Assembly (NCBI RefSeq): GCF_026967475.1
Contig: NZ_CP114058.1
Span: forward strand, 2,232,001-2,296,000
DNA: 64,000 nt
Source of the DNA: Rouxiella chamberiensis
Lineage (GTDB): Bacteria > Pseudomonadota > Gammaproteobacteria > Enterobacterales > Enterobacteriaceae
Direction: 5' to 3'
The position numbers were made by a program, and so were the translations under genes. The notes beneath the pieces were generated by a model, which saw only the letters and a program-made list of their open reading frames with translations, was not told where the DNA came from and made no database searches. How positions within the stretch are numbered: position 1 is the first letter of the stretch; each line of letters begins with the position of its first letter. Below are positions 11,532 through 22,051 of the stretch, piece by piece.

Positions 11532-12235
11532 CAACGCGCCCCCAGCAGGGTAGAGTCGGTCTGCAACTTGCCGTCGCGCATTTCAAGCTGGCGGCTCAGG
11601 CGATTGGCCAGATGCAAATCGTGAGTCACCACCAGAAACGCCGTGCCCTGACGCACGTTCAACTCGCCGAGCAGCTCGAAAATGCTGTCGGCGTTTTTCT
11701 GGTCGAGGTTGCCGGTCGGTTCATCGGCCAGCACCAGCGCCGGGTTGTTTACCAGCGCGCGGGCAATCGCCACACGCTGACGTTCGCCGCCCGACAGCTC
11801 GGAAGGTCGATGTTTGCTGCGATGCTCAAGCCCTACGGCAGCCAGCATTTCGCGCGCGCGGTCCTGCACTTCGGATGCCTTGTTTCTGCCTATCAATAGC
11901 GGCATTGCCACGTTTTCAAGCGCGGTGAAGTCCGGCAGCAGGTGGTGAAACTGATAGATAAAGCCCAACTGACGATTACGCAACTCGGCCTTGGCCGACG
12001 ATGACATGGCATTCAGCGATTGGCCTTTGAAAATCACTTCGCCCGACGTCGGGGAATCCAGCCCGCCCAACAGGTGCAGCAAGGTACTTTTACCGGAGCC
12101 GGAACTGCCGACGATGGCCATCATCTCGCCCGGCTGGATGGCAAAGGAGACGTCACGCAGCACGTCGGTATTCAGTTTGCCTTCCTGATAGGTCTTGCAG
12201 AGGTTTTCGCACTGCAACAACAAGGAATCATTCAT
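11531..12235 (-). CDS. lolD: Lipoprotein-releasing ABC ATPase LolD
   Basis: A 234-aa ATPase that powers LolCE. Walker [10 protein letters not shown], the LolD-type Q-loop region [18 protein letters not shown], the ABC signature [15 protein letters not shown] and Walker [13 protein letters not shown] are intact. The gene overlaps lolC by eight bases and touches lolE, forming a translationally coupled lolCDE operon. Confidence 0.97.
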   Translation of the reverse strand: MNDSLLLQCENLCKTYQEGKLNTDVLRDVSFAIQPGEMMAIVGSSGSGKSTLLHLLGGLDSPTSGEVIFKGQSLNAMSSSAKAELRNRQLGFIYQFHHLLPDFTALENVAMPLLIGRNKASEVQDRAREMLAAVGLEHRSKHRPSELSGGERQRVAIARALVNNPALVLADEPTGNLDQKNADSIFELLGELNVRQGTAFLVVTHDLHLANRLSRQLEMRDGKLQTDSTLLGAR

Positions 12236-13430
12236 AACGTAAAGCCTCTGCGGGTTGGGCGGCGGCGGCGCGCCATGAAGGGTAGAACGTAGACAGTAAC
12301 GCGATGGCCATCGCGACCAGCGCGATAACCACGACTTGCAGCGGCTCGATGTCGACAGGCAGCGACGCGCCGTCGAGCATCACGCCAATCGCCGGCATAA
12401 TGGTATTCAACTGGGTGGCAAGCAACACGCCCAGCAGCGCGCCCAGCAGTGCGCCAATCACGCCCGCACTCGCGCCCTGCACCATGAAAATAGCCATGAT
12501 CTGGCGGCGCGTCAGGCCCTGGGTTTTGAGAATCGCGACCTCGCCCTGTTTCTCCATGACCAGCAGACCCAGCGAGGTGATGATGTTGAACGCAGCGACG
12601 GCAACGATCAGGCTCAGCAGCAGCCCCATCATGTTTTTCTCCATGCGCACGGCCTGGAACAGTTCGCCGCGACGCTCGCGCCAGTCTTTCCACTGCGTGC
12701 CTTTCGGCAGCGCCTGCGTCGCGAGGGTATCGACGTCCAGCGGATTGTTCAGATACAGCCGCCAGCCGGTGACGTTGCCCTGTGGATAGAGCATCATGCG
12801 CGAGGCGTCCTGCACATTGACCAGCATTTCGTAGCCGTCGACTTCACTGTTGGCCGCAAAGGTGCCCGCCACGGTGAAGAGGCGCTGGCTCGGAATGCGG
12901 CCCATCGGCGTAAACTGACTGACGCTTGTCACCATCAGACGCAGGGTGTCGCCACGCTTGACCTTCAGCTGCTGGGCGAGCTGGTCGCCCAGAATCACCT
13001 GATATTTATTCGGTTGCAGCACCTGCTGACTGACGCCCACCAGCGTGCTGGAGAGTTGATCGAGCTGCCCGGGATCAACCCCGAGCATCACGCCCACCGC
13101 CACGCTCGCCGGGCTTTGCAGTACCACGTCACCGGTGGTGAACGGCACGGCACGGCGTACGCCCTGCAACTTCATGGCGTCGTCATGGGTAACTTGTTGA
13201 GGATTAAGCGATCCCTGCGCTGTGGTGAGGTAAGCTTGAGGCATCAATCCCAAAATATTGCCTTCGAGATCTTTCTCAAAACCGTTCATCACCGACAGCA
13301 CGGTGACCAGCGCCATTACCCCAAGGGTAATGCCAATGGTGGATAGCCAGGAAACAAACCGCCCAAAGCGGTCCGAAGCTCGCCCGCGCATATAACGCAG
13401 GCCGATAAATAGCGCGACAGGTTGATACAT
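12228..13430 (-). CDS. lolC: Lipoprotein-releasing permease subunit LolC
   Basis: A 400-aa membrane subunit of LolCDE, paralogous to LolE. It contains an N-terminal TM ([23 protein letters not shown]), a periplasmic domain that contacts LolA (the hook region), and the C-terminal FtsX-type membrane block ([24 protein letters not shown]). It is the first gene of the operon and is divergent from mfd across about 200 bp that hold both promoters. Intact. Confidence 0.96.
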   Translation of the reverse strand: MYQPVALFIGLRYMRGRASDRFGRFVSWLSTIGITLGVMALVTVLSVMNGFEKDLEGNILGLMPQAYLTTAQGSLNPQQVTHDDAMKLQGVRRAVPFTTGDVVLQSPASVAVGVMLGVDPGQLDQLSSTLVGVSQQVLQPNKYQVILGDQLAQQLKVKRGDTLRLMVTSVSQFTPMGRIPSQRLFTVAGTFAANSEVDGYEMLVNVQDASRMMLYPQGNVTGWRLYLNNPLDVDTLATQALPKGTQWKDWRERRGELFQAVRMEKNMMGLLLSLIVAVAAFNIITSLGLLVMEKQGEVAILKTQGLTRRQIMAIFMVQGASAGVIGALLGALLGVLLATQLNTIMPAIGVMLDGASLPVDIEPLQVVVIALVAMAIALLSTFYPSWRAAAAQPAEALRYE

Positions 13431-13629
13431 GAAATCCGTTATGTGCAGTAGCTCAATGCAAAGTGATCAACGATAATAAAGGCTACCTCCGCTTTATGGA
13501 ACCATTAACGGTGTAACTCGACGGCTTTTATTTATGTAGAGTCGTGTACAAATCGGATTGACCTGATAGTAAACCCCGTCGCAAGATACGGTTTATAAAT
13601 CCGGCCCTTACCCGCCGACAAGAGAGATA

Positions 13630-16600
13630 GTGAAACTGCTTATGCTTCAAAAAATACCTAAAGACCTGCGTTACTCACTGCCAGAACGTGCGGGCGACAC
13701 ACGTCAGCTCGGACAACTCACCGGATCGGCCTGCGCACTGGAATGCGCACAAATCAGTGAACGTCACGCGGGTCCGGTGATGCTTGTCGCGCCGGATATG
13801 CAAAACGCCCTGCGGCTGCGCGATGAAATCCAGCAGTTTACCGAACACAAAGTCATCAGCCTCTCGGATTGGGAAACGCTGCCCTACGACAGTTTTTCTC
13901 CGCATCAGGAAATAATTTCAACCCGTCTGTCGAGCCTTTATCAACTGCCAACGATGGAACGCGGCATTATTATTTTGCCGGTGAATACATTGATGCAGCG
14001 CGTCTGCCCGCACGAGTTTCTGCACGGCCATGCGCTGGTGATGAAAAAAGGCCAGCGCCTGTCTCGCGACAAACTGCGATCGCAGCTGGAGCAGGCGGGG
14101 TATCGCAGTGTCGATCAAGTGATGGAACACGGCGAATTTGCTACCCGTGGCGCCCTGCTCGACCTGTATCCGATGGGCAGCGACGAGCCGTTCCGCATCG
14201 ACTTCTTTGATGACGAGATAGACAGCCTGCGCCTGTTTGATGTCGATACCCAGCGCACGCTGAGCGAAGTCGAGTCCATCAACCTGCTGCCCGCGCACGA
14301 ATTCCCGACCGATAAAAACGCCATCGAGCTGTTTCGCAGCCAGTTCCGCGAGAAGTTCGAGGTGCGCCGCGATGCCGAACATCTCTATCAGCAGGTAAGC
14401 AAAGGCACCTTTCCTGCCGGTATTGAATACTGGCAGCCGCTGTTTTTCAGCCAGCCGCTGAGCAGCCTGTTTAGCTATCTGCCAAAAAATACGCTGGTGC
14501 TGAATACCGGATCTCTCGAGCAGTCTGCCGAGCGTTTCTGGCAGGATGTGGTGCAGCGTTACGAAAACCGCCGCGTCGACCCGATGCGCCCGCTGGTGGA
14601 GCCGGACCTGCTGTGGCTGAAAGTCGACAGCCTTTTCGCCGAACTCAAGCAATGGCCGCGCATTCAGCTGAAAACCGACGTGCTGCCCGATAAAAGCGCC
14701 AACACCAATCTCGATTATCAGCCGCTGCCCGACCTCTCCGTCGTGCCGCAAAACAAGACGCCGATGGACAACGTGCGCCGTTTCAACGAATCCTTCACAG
14801 GCAGTATCGTATTCTCGGTCGAAAGCGAAGGTCGCCGCGAAACGCTACAGGATTTGCTGGGTCGCATTAAGCTCAACCCTACCCTCATCACCCGTATCGA
14901 AGACGCCGAGGCGCCGGGCCGCTACATCATGATTGGGGCCTGCGAGAAAGGCTTTCTCGACAACCAGAGACAGCTGGCGCTGATTTGTGAAAGCGACATG
15001 CTGGGCGAGCGCGTGGCGCGCCGTCGGCAGGATACGCGGCGGGCCATCAACACCGATACGCTTATCCGCAATCTGGCAGAGCTTCGCCCCGGTCAACCGG
15101 TGGTGCACCTCGAGCACGGCGTGGGGCGCTATCTGGGCCTCACCACGCTCGAGGCGGGCGGCATCAAGGCCGAATACCTGATTCTGACCTATGCGGGCGA
15201 AGACAAACTGTATGTGCCGGTGTCGTCGCTGCATCTGATAAGCCGCTATGCCGGGGGTGCCGATGAAACCGCGCCGCTGCATAAACTGGGCGGCGAAGCC
15301 TGGTCCAGAGCCCGGCAGAAAGCAGCCGAAAAAGTCCGCGATGTCGCCGCCGAACTGCTGGATATCTACGCCCAGCGCGAAGCCAAGGCCGGTTACGCCT
15401 TCAAGCACGACAAAGAGCAGTATCAGCTGTTCTGCCAGACCTTCCCGTTTGAAACTACGCCGGACCAGTCGCAGGCTATCAATGCGGTGCTGACCGACAT
15501 GACGCAGCCGCTGGCGATGGACCGCCTGGTGTGCGGCGACGTGGGCTTTGGCAAAACCGAAGTCGCCATGCGCGCCGCATTCCTTGCCGTCTCCAACAAC
15601 AAGCAGGTGGCGGTGCTGGTGCCGACGACCCTCCTCGCGCAGCAGCACTTCGACAACTTCCGCGATCGCTTCGCCAACTGGCCGATTCGTATCGAGATGA
15701 TGTCGCGCTTTCGCAGCGCCAAAGAGCAGCAGGGTGTGCTGGAAGAAGCCATCGAAGGCAAGGTCGATATTATTATCGGCACGCACAAACTGCTGCAAAG
15801 CGACCTGCGCTGGAAGGATCTCGGCCTGTTGATCGTCGACGAAGAGCACCGGTTTGGCGTGCGTCACAAGGAGCGGATCAAGGCGATGCGCGCCGACGTC
15901 GACATCCTGACCCTGACCGCGACGCCTATCCCGCGTACTCTGAATATGGCGATGAGCGGCATGCGCGACCTGTCGATTATCGCCACGCCACCGGCGCGCC
16001 GTCTGGCTGTTAAAACCTTTGTGCGCGAGTACGACAGTCTGGTGGTACGCGAAGCCATTCTGCGTGAAGTGCTGCGCGGCGGACAGGTTTACTACCTGTA
16101 CAATGACGTCGCCAATATCGACAAGGCCGCCCAGCGCCTCGCCGAACTGGTGCCCGAGGCGCGCATTGCCATCGGCCACGGCCAGATGCGCGAACGTGAC
16201 CTCGAGCGGGTAATGAACGATTTCCACCATCAGCGTTTCAACGTGCTGGTCTGTACCACCATTATCGAAACCGGTATCGATATTCCGAGCGCCAATACCA
16301 TTATCATCGAGCGGGCGGATCACTTCGGGCTGGCGCAATTGCATCAGTTGCGTGGACGTGTGGGTCGTTCGCACCATCAGGCCTATGCCTATCTGCTGAC
16401 CCCGAATCCGAAGGCAATGTCTGCCGATGCGCACAAGCGACTGGAAGCCATCGCCTCGCTCGAAGACCTCGGCGCAGGTTTTGCGCTCGCGACCCATGAC
16501 CTTGAAATTCGCGGCGCGGGCGAGTTGCTGGGCGAAGGCCAGAGCGGCCAGATGACCACCGTTGGCTTCTCGCTGTATATGGAACTGCTTGAAAATGCGG

Positions 16601-17103
16601 TGGAAGCGCTGAAAGAAGGCCGCGAGCCGTCACTTGAAGACCTCACCACCAGTCAGACCGAAGTCGAAATGCGCATGCCTGCGCTGTTGCCGGAGGAGTT
16701 TATTCCCGACGTCAACACCCGTCTGTCGCTGTACAAGCGTATCGCCAGCGCCCGCACCACGCAGGAAGTCGATGAACTGCGCGTCGAGCTGATTGACCGT
16801 TTCGGAACGCTGCCCGACGGCGCGCGCAATCTGCTGAGCATCGCCGTGCTGCGCCTGAAAGCCAAGGGACTCGGTATCAAGCGCATTGAAGGCAACGATC
16901 GCGGCGGCTTTATCGAGTTCGGCGAGAAGAATCGCGTCAACCCAAGCTATCTGATTGGTCTGCTGCAAAAGCAGCCGCAGGTGTATCGCCTGGATGGCCC
17001 GAGCAAGCTGAAGTTTATGCTTGAACTCACCGATAGGCCCGAGCGTCTGAAATATATCGACGGCCTGCTGGAAGACTTTGCGGAGAATCAGCTACCGGCT
17101 TGA
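13630..17103 (+). CDS. mfd: Transcription-repair coupling factor Mfd
   Basis: DNA translocase that removes RNA polymerase stalled at lesions and recruits UvrA. Domains in order: UvrB-homology region (residues 30-330), RNA polymerase-interacting CarD-like domain (VVHLEHGVGRYLGL), superfamily 2 helicase motifs (GDVGFGKTEVAMRAA, VDEEHRFG, TATPIPRTLN, QLRGRVGRSHHQAYAY) and the C-terminal D7 domain. Length is 1157 aa from GTG 13630 or 1153 from ATG 13642; the upstream AGAGAGAT fits either. A 3.5-kb frame without any break shows errors are local in this sequence. Confidence 0.97.
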   Translation: MKLLMLQKIPKDLRYSLPERAGDTRQLGQLTGSACALECAQISERHAGPVMLVAPDMQNALRLRDEIQQFTEHKVISLSDWETLPYDSFSPHQEIISTRLSSLYQLPTMERGIIILPVNTLMQRVCPHEFLHGHALVMKKGQRLSRDKLRSQLEQAGYRSVDQVMEHGEFATRGALLDLYPMGSDEPFRIDFFDDEIDSLRLFDVDTQRTLSEVESINLLPAHEFPTDKNAIELFRSQFREKFEVRRDAEHLYQQVSKGTFPAGIEYWQPLFFSQPLSSLFSYLPKNTLVLNTGSLEQSAERFWQDVVQRYENRRVDPMRPLVEPDLLWLKVDSLFAELKQWPRIQLKTDVLPDKSANTNLDYQPLPDLSVVPQNKTPMDNVRRFNESFTGSIVFSVESEGRRETLQDLLGRIKLNPTLITRIEDAEAPGRYIMIGACEKGFLDNQRQLALICESDMLGERVARRRQDTRRAINTDTLIRNLAELRPGQPVVHLEHGVGRYLGLTTLEAGGIKAEYLILTYAGEDKLYVPVSSLHLISRYAGGADETAPLHKLGGEAWSRARQKAAEKVRDVAAELLDIYAQREAKAGYAFKHDKEQYQLFCQTFPFETTPDQSQAINAVLTDMTQPLAMDRLVCGDVGFGKTEVAMRAAFLAVSNNKQVAVLVPTTLLAQQHFDNFRDRFANWPIRIEMMSRFRSAKEQQGVLEEAIEGKVDIIIGTHKLLQSDLRWKDLGLLIVDEEHRFGVRHKERIKAMRADVDILTLTATPIPRTLNMAMSGMRDLSIIATPPARRLAVKTFVREYDSLVVREAILREVLRGGQVYYLYNDVANIDKAAQRLAELVPEARIAIGHGQMRERDLERVMNDFHHQRFNVLVCTTIIETGIDIPSANTIIIERADHFGLAQLHQLRGRVGRSHHQAYAYLLTPNPKAMSADAHKRLEAIASLEDLGAGFALATHDLEIRGAGELLGEGQSGQMTTVGFSLYMELLENAVEALKEGREPSLEDLTTSQTEVEMRMPALLPEEFIPDVNTRLSLYKRIASARTTQEVDELRVELIDRFGTLPDGARNLLSIAVLRLKAKGLGIKRIEGNDRGGFIEFGEKNRVNPSYLIGLLQKQPQVYRLDGPSKLKFMLELTDRPERLKYIDGLLEDFAENQLPA

Positions 17104-17133
17104 TGCGTAAGCTGCCGAACGCGTTGCAAAAAC

Positions 17134-17164
17134 AAAAAGCCCGAGCTTGTCACTCGGGCTTTTT
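17134..17164 (+). terminator. Rho-independent terminator of mfd
   Basis: A stem aaaagcccgag / ctcgggctttt with a 7-nt loop, ending in TTTTT, about 30 bp downstream of the mfd stop. A-rich 5' flank allows use from both strands. Confidence 0.85.
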
Positions 17165-17217
17165 CATATGCGGATGTTGATACTGGGTGCGTTGAGGCCG
17201 TTCCGTAATTCGGCGAA

Positions 17218-17760
17218 TCAGGAACGTGTCGGGTTGAGCTGCAGCTGGCCGCTTTTATCGACGGGAATTTGCGTGCCCGGATCGTGGTCCATTCTGACCT
17301 TGCCCTGCTGGTCGCCGATTTTGTAGGTCACGTCATAGCCCAGCATCTTCTCTGACTTGTCATAGACCGTGGTGCAACGCTGCTTCTGTGTGGTGTAGGT
17401 ATCGTTGTCCTGCAGATTACTCTGCACGCGATTACCTGCATAACCGCCGCCCAAAGCGCCTGCAACGGTAGCGACATCGCGACCTCGCCCGCCGCCGAAC
17501 TGATGACCAATCACCCCGCCCGCAACCGCGCCGAGGACAGAACCCACCACCTGATTCTCGTCCTGAACCGGACGGCGATGGGTGACCGTAATGTTACGGC
17601 ACTCTTTTCGCGGCGTTTTGATGGTTTCCTTGATAGGAGACGCGCTGACAACCTGCGCATATTGCGGACCTGAAGTGAAAACGTTCATACCCGCTACGGC
17701 TGCGACACCTAAAGCCGCAGCGACGCCGATACCGACGCCAGCTAACATTGACTTGTTCAC
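17218..17760 (-). CDS. ycfJ: YcfJ, glycine-zipper outer-membrane-associated protein
   Basis: A 180-aa protein with an N-terminal hydrophobic anchor (SMLAGVGIGVAAALGVAAVAG) and a central glycine-zipper segment (GSVLGAVAGGVIGHQFGGG, then GALGGGYAGN) of the 17-kDa surface antigen/2TM type. The conserved C-terminus KSEKMLGYDVTYKIGDQQGKV identifies YcfJ. The precise role is not known. GTG 17760 is preferred to the upstream start because the family begins NKSMLAG and AGGA lies nearby. In E. coli bhsA and ldtC lie between ycfJ and mfd; they are missing here. Confidence 0.9.
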   Translation of the reverse strand: MNKSMLAGVGIGVAAALGVAAVAGMNVFTSGPQYAQVVSASPIKETIKTPRKECRNITVTHRRPVQDENQVVGSVLGAVAGGVIGHQFGGGRGRDVATVAGALGGGYAGNRVQSNLQDNDTYTTQKQRCTTVYDKSEKMLGYDVTYKIGDQQGKVRMDHDPGTQIPVDKSGQLQLNPTRS

Positions 17761-17889
17761 AGGACATCCTCCCAAAATTGATAAGGTCAGTTTGCGTAAA
17801 GTGCGGGCCGTGAACAATAAGACTAACGGACAAAAAAACGTCTGGAGGAGTTAACGCAGCGGGTTTGAGAGGATTCTTAGGGGAGTAAG

Positions 17890-17923
17890 GATTCGAGGAA
17901 AAACCGCAGTCGCTCCTCGAATC
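17890..17923. repeat. Perfect 10-bp inverted repeat between ndh and ycfJ
   Basis: GATTCGAGGA and TCCTCGAATC are separated by 14 nt. It follows the ndh stop by about 40 nt on the ndh strand, so it may be a 3' end hairpin, but no good U-tract follows in that direction. Confidence 0.5.
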
Positions 17924-17964
17924 GATTCAGCCAACGCTTAAAAAAACGATGGCGGTACAGAGGT

Positions 17965-19269
17965 TTAGTGAAGTTTAAGGCGCGGGCGAAGGACCCGGTT
18001 GATACTGCCGACAAACATCATCAAACCGGTCTTGATGTAACCGTGCAGCGCAATCTGATGCATACGGTACAGCGAGACATAGACCATACGCGCCAGACGG
18101 CCTTCGACCATCATCGACCCTTTGGTCAGGTTACCCATCAGGCTGCCTACAGTGCTAAAGCGCGACAGCGACACCAGCGAACCGTGATCCTTGTAGACAT
18201 AAGGCTTCAGGCTGCGGCCATGACGTTGCGCCATAATGTTGTCAAAGCAGCGCGACGCCATCTGGTGCGCAGATTGTGCACGAGGCGGCACAAAACCGCC
18301 GGACGGCAGCGCACAGGAAGCACAGTCGCCGATGGCATAGATATCGGCATCGCGCGTGGTTTGCAGCGTTGGCTCGACCACCAGCTGATTGATGCGGTTG
18401 GTTTCGAGACCGCCGATATCTTTCATGAAATCAGGCGCCTTGATACCGGCAGCCCAAACCATAAGGTCGGCTTCGATAACACCGCCGTCCTTGGTGTTCA
18501 GGCCTTTCTTGTCCGCGCTGGTCACCATCGTCTTGGTCAAGACCTTGACGCCGATTTTGGTTAATTCCTGATGCGCAGCGGCAGAGATGCGCGGAGGCAA
18601 GGCAGGCAGGATGCGCTCGCCGGCTTCTACCAGCGTCACGTTCAACGCGCTGCTTTGCAGGCCTTCAAAACCATAGCTGTGCAGTTCTTTCACCGCATTA
18701 TGCAGCTCGGCAGACAGCTCGACACCCGTTGCGCCGCCGCCCACAATGGCGATATTGACTGTACCGGTCTTGTCGGGATTGGCGGAATATTTCAGGAACA
18801 GATTCAGCATTTCATTGTGGAAACGGTGCGCCTGATGCGGGTTGTCGAGGAAGATGCAGTTCTCTTTCACGCCCGGCGTACCGAAGTCGTTCGAGGTGCT
18901 GCCCAGCGCCATGACCAGCTGGTCATAACCAAGGTCGCGTTCGGCCACCAGCAGTTCACCGTTGGTATCACGGATTTCGGCAAGCTTGATGGTTTTGTTT
19001 TCGCGATTGATATCGGTCAGAGAACCGATTTGAAAGGTAAAGCCGTGGTTGCGCGCGTGAGCAAGATAGCTCAGTGCGTCAACGCCATCATCCAGACTTC
19101 CGGTGGCGACTTCATGCAGCAACGGCTTCCACAGGTGGCTGTGGTTGCGGTCAACCAGAATAATCTCGGCTTTTTTACTGCGACCAAGTTTGTGACCCAG
19201 ACTGGTTGCAAGCTCAAGACCGCCCGCGCCCCCGCCGATAATCACAATTTTTTTCTTTGCTTCAGTCAC
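17965..19269 (-). CDS. ndh: NADH dehydrogenase type II (NDH-2)
   Basis: A 434-aa single-subunit respiratory NADH:quinone oxidoreductase, peripheral on the inner membrane, non-proton-pumping. The FAD-binding [14 protein letters not shown] is at the N-terminus, the NADH-binding [14 protein letters not shown] near residue 180, and the second FAD motif YAIGDCA near residue 310. The C-terminus ([23 protein letters not shown], split here only for reading) is the amphipathic membrane anchor. A perfect FNR box and a long inverted repeat lie upstream, consistent with anaerobic repression as in E. coli. Confidence 0.97.
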   Translation of the reverse strand: MTEAKKKIVIIGGGAGGLELATSLGHKLGRSKKAEIILVDRNHSHLWKPLLHEVATGSLDDGVDALSYLAHARNHGFTFQIGSLTDINRENKTIKLAEIRDTNGELLVAERDLGYDQLVMALGSTSNDFGTPGVKENCIFLDNPHQAHRFHNEMLNLFLKYSANPDKTGTVNIAIVGGGATGVELSAELHNAVKELHSYGFEGLQSSALNVTLVEAGERILPALPPRISAAAHQELTKIGVKVLTKTMVTSADKKGLNTKDGGVIEADLMVWAAGIKAPDFMKDIGGLETNRINQLVVEPTLQTTRDADIYAIGDCASCALPSGGFVPPRAQSAHQMASRCFDNIMAQRHGRSLKPYVYKDHGSLVSLSRFSTVGSLMGNLTKGSMMVEGRLARMVYVSLYRMHQIALHGYIKTGLMMFVGSINRVLRPRLKLH

Positions 19270-19294
19270 TATGACTCCCTCAAATGTAAACCAA

Positions 19295-19333
19295 ATGTTA
19301 TCTAAGGGTAACGCTATTATCCTTAGATAACAT
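19295..19333. repeat. Perfect 13-bp inverted repeat upstream of ndh
   Basis: ATGTTATCTAAGG (19295-19307) and CCTTAGATAACAT (19321-19333) are exact reverse complements with a 13-nt spacer. They begin about 26 nt upstream of the ndh start codon, so they are either a hairpin in the mRNA leader or an operator overlapping the promoter. No T-run follows, so this is not a simple terminator. Confidence 0.8.
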
Positions 19334-19402
19334 AGGGTTGCTCAAGTTAAATCATCTTGAACGATGAGGATAGCATGGGGGAGTCAGATGATTATACCAA
19401 AA

Positions 19403-19416
19403 TTGATCTACATCAA
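19403..19416. promoter_or_regulatory. FNR box upstream of ndh
   Basis: TTGATCTACATCAA is an exact match to the FNR consensus TTGAT-N4-ATCAA. It lies about 135 bp upstream of ndh. E. coli ndh is repressed by FNR under anaerobiosis from two upstream sites; only one perfect site was found here. Confidence 0.8.
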
Positions 19417-19508
19417 TTGTTTTTCGTGCGGCGTGGCGCTAACGGATTTTTTGCGTCTTGCGATTCAATCAGTTAGCGCCTTATAGAGAGTTTAGCGTGA
19501 GAAAAGAT

Positions 19509-20576
19509 TTAGCCTTGGGCCTGCTTGTGCGCCTGCCAGCGAGCATCCAGCGCGGACAACTCGCGATTTGACTGCTGCCAGCGCGCCGTGTCACGCAGAT
19601 CCTGACGGCTCGATTTGCCGTGCCAGCCGCCGCCATGATACAAGGACGCGACGTTGTCGGCCTTCACCGGCGACAGGTTGTCGAGTACGCTCACCGCGCC
19701 TTCACGGTTGTTGCACACCAGAATCATGTCGCAACCCGCATCGAGCGAAGCCTGTCCGCGTTCGGCATAGCTGCCCATGACCGCCGCCCCTTCCATAGAC
19801 AAATCGTCGGAGAAGATTACGCCGTTAAACCCGAGTTCCTGACGCAGAATCTGCTTTAACCAATACGGCGAACCGCTGGCAGGACGCGGATCGGCCTGCG
19901 TATAGATAACGTGCGCAGGCATGACTGCATCGAGCAGTTTGCGCTCGTTCAACTGGCGGAAAATCGCCATGTCGTGCCGACGAATCACGTCGAGCGGGCG
20001 ATCGTCACGCGGCGTCTCTTTATGGGAGTCGGCAGTGACCGCGCCGTGCCCCGGAAAATGCTTGCCCGTCACTTTCATTCCTGCGGCATGCATGCCGCGA
20101 ATATAGCGCTCGGCGATGTTCAAGGCCATCTGCGGGTCGGCGTGGAACGACCGTCCGCCGATGGCGGCACTGATATGGCCGATATCCAGTACCGGCGCGA
20201 AGCTGATATCGATATCCATGGCTATCATCTCGGCCGCCATCAGCCAGCCGGCTTCTTCGGCCAGACGTCCGGCTTCGCGCTCGTCGTTCAAGGCGGCGAA
20301 AGATTGCGCCGCAGGAATGCGGGTAAACCCTTCACGAAAACGCTGTACCCTGCCCCCTTCCTGATCGACGGCCAGCACCAGTCGCTCGCGAGAGGCGGCG
20401 CGGATTTGCCGAATCAGCTCTTGCAGCTGCTCCACGTCGTGATAGTTGCGGGTAAACAAAATGAGTCCGCCGACCAGCGGATGCTGCAAGATTTCACGCT
20501 CTTCTGCGTCCAGCTCATAGCTGGCAACGTCTAACATTACTGGACCCACGACCTTACACTCCTGTTCTGTACTCAT
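19509..20576 (-). CDS. nagZ: Beta-N-acetylhexosaminidase NagZ
   Basis: Family GH3 cytosolic enzyme that removes GlcNAc from anhydro-muropeptides during cell-wall recycling and thereby feeds AmpC-inducing muropeptides. Motifs [32 protein letters not shown] (mobile catalytic loop with Asp/His) and the nucleophile Asp in [13 protein letters not shown] are all present. The protein is 355 aa, a little longer than E. coli because of MSTEQECKV at the N-terminus; its start overlaps the thiK stop (ATGA), which supports it. In E. coli ycfP follows; here ndh follows directly. Confidence 0.95.
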   Translation of the reverse strand: MSTEQECKVVGPVMLDVASYELDAEEREILQHPLVGGLILFTRNYHDVEQLQELIRQIRAASRERLVLAVDQEGGRVQRFREGFTRIPAAQSFAALNDEREAGRLAEEAGWLMAAEMIAMDIDISFAPVLDIGHISAAIGGRSFHADPQMALNIAERYIRGMHAAGMKVTGKHFPGHGAVTADSHKETPRDDRPLDVIRRHDMAIFRQLNERKLLDAVMPAHVIYTQADPRPASGSPYWLKQILRQELGFNGVIFSDDLSMEGAAVMGSYAERGQASLDAGCDMILVCNNREGAVSVLDNLSPVKADNVASLYHGGGWHGKSSRQDLRDTARWQQSNRELSALDARWQAHKQAQG

Positions 20577-21429
20577 TCTTTAAATAGTTGCCGACGCAGG
20601 GGCTGCGCCCAGTCGAGATAACGCGCGTCGGCCGTTTGCTGCCAGCGCACTTCAAACCACATCAGCATCAGATAATCGAGCCACGGCTGCCAACGACGAA
20701 TCTGTCGGGCAAGCCTCGAGATATCGTGATAACCGCCTTGCCGGGCATAACATTGCAGTAAATCCTGCTGCTGACTGGCGCTAAAACCGTTACCGGCAAA
20801 CAGCGCGGCAAACTCCAGCGCAATGTCGGTGGCAATGGCGTATTCCCAATCGATAAGCCGCGCACCTTGTGGACTATTAACCCAGTTCTGCGGGTGAATA
20901 TCCATGTGCGTGACAGAAATTTTTAACGTTTTCGGCGGCGTTGCGCGCATCATTTTTTATGATGGCGCAGCCAGGCGGGCGTGATGCGTCGCCGGTCAAT
21001 AGACTGCCAATAGCTTTCGAATCGCTGTTTGATATCGAGCGTCTGCCCCAGAGGCCGCAGGCCGTGCAGCCGTACCAGCATGGCGGCGAGCCGTTGCTGC
21101 GAAGCCGGGGTAAAGAAGGCGGGCGGCGTCAGCGTTTCGCCGTCTATCCAGTTGACCACCAGCCACGGCTCGGCCCAACACTGCGCGATGGGCGCAATAT
21201 CCGTTGATGACACATGGCGCAACAGCGCGTGTTCACGCCGCCTATCTATGCCCAAACGCTGTTTTTCACGCGAGGCAAGGCGGGCCAGCAGCGTTTTTTC
21301 ACCCGCCGTGATTTTCCAGCTTTCGCTGCTAAGCCCCTCTACCGGCGTAAAAACACAACCGGCGGAATAATCCGCCGGAAGAGAGTTGTCGACCAGATGT
21401 CTCAGGCTGGCATCAATGTTGAACGGCAC
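20573..21429 (-). CDS. thiK: Thiamine kinase ThiK (one-base frameshift)
   Basis: Aminoglycoside-phosphotransferase-fold kinase that phosphorylates thiamine in salvage (YcfN in E. coli). The kinase core is visible: the catalytic loop [10 protein letters not shown] and the Mg-binding LIDWEYA. Similarity outside the core is weak. The frame breaks at an A6 run (plus strand T run 20953-20958); one extra A joins LRHHKK to [14 protein letters not shown] and gives a protein of about 285 aa. GTG 21429 is chosen since MPFN.. resembles the E. coli start; it overlaps the end of lpoB. Operon: ycfL-lpoB-thiK-nagZ. Confidence 0.82.
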
Positions 21430-22030
21430 CGCTACCTGACCAGACGATTTCACCGCTTGGCACGGTCATCAACTGCATATCCAGCGTTGGCGCTTTTACA
21501 TTGCCGCTGGCATCGCTGTACAGCACGTACTGGGCATTAACCTGACGCGCCAGAGCGATAGCCTTGCTGCGTGACACCAGGTTGTCGTCGGGTGACAGGC
21601 CCATTGCCTGCTTGGCCGTCGCGAGCTGGGAAGCCGGTACCACGGTAAAGGTATTGTTGGAGGCCAGCGCCGTGTGCATCGCGGAGGTGATTTTGCCGGT
21701 CTGCAGGGAACCATTGGTGCTGTTCTTCACGTTGTCGAGCAGCAGGACGCTACCTGCCTGCACACCTTCTGCCTGCAACATTTTGGCTACCAGCGGCTGT
21801 ACCGTGGCACTCCAGTCGATTGACTGCAATTTCGGCGGCTGTGGAATGGTCTGCACAGGCGGCTGACCCGCTGATTCAGGTGTTCCGGACCCCGGCACTG
21901 GCGTAACCGGCGTGATTGGCGCAGTCGTCGGTGGGGTTTGCGTCTGCTGCTGTTCTTGCTGCTCTTGCTGCGAAGTAATACACCCGCTTAGCGCCAGGGT
22001 AGCCAAGGCCACCATTAAATACTTTTTCAT
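21413..22030 (-). CDS. lpoB: Penicillin-binding protein activator LpoB
   Basis: A 205-aa outer-membrane lipoprotein that reaches through the peptidoglycan to activate PBP1b. The lipobox LSGC is at about residue 16-19. A Gln/Pro/Thr-rich flexible linker (residues 20-65) precedes the globular domain (SVLLLDNVKNSTNG, NNTFTVVPASQLATAKQAMGL split over two motifs, VLYSDASGNVKAP). The short poly-Gln start of the linker (QQEQQEQQQTQT) is typical of variable spacer regions. Second Met (22030) chosen as in the family. Confidence 0.93.
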   Translation of the reverse strand: MKKYLMVALATLALSGCITSQQEQQEQQQTQTPPTTAPITPVTPVPGSGTPESAGQPPVQTIPQPPKLQSIDWSATVQPLVAKMLQAEGVQAGSVLLLDNVKNSTNGSLQTGKITSAMHTALASNNTFTVVPASQLATAKQAMGLSPDDNLVSRSKAIALARQVNAQYVLYSDASGNVKAPTLDMQLMTVPSGEIVWSGSGAVQH

Positions 22031-22051
22031 CAACCCTCTCCGTACGGGAAA

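Noticed and set aside
12336..13346. 336-codon open frame antisense to lolC
   Set aside because: Shadow frame with His/Arg-rich composition and no family similarity.
14845..16497. 550-codon open frame antisense to mfd
   Set aside because: It mirrors the codon pattern of mfd on the opposite strand, has no recognised domain, no plausible ribosome site and a low-complexity composition (His/Gln/Arg-rich).
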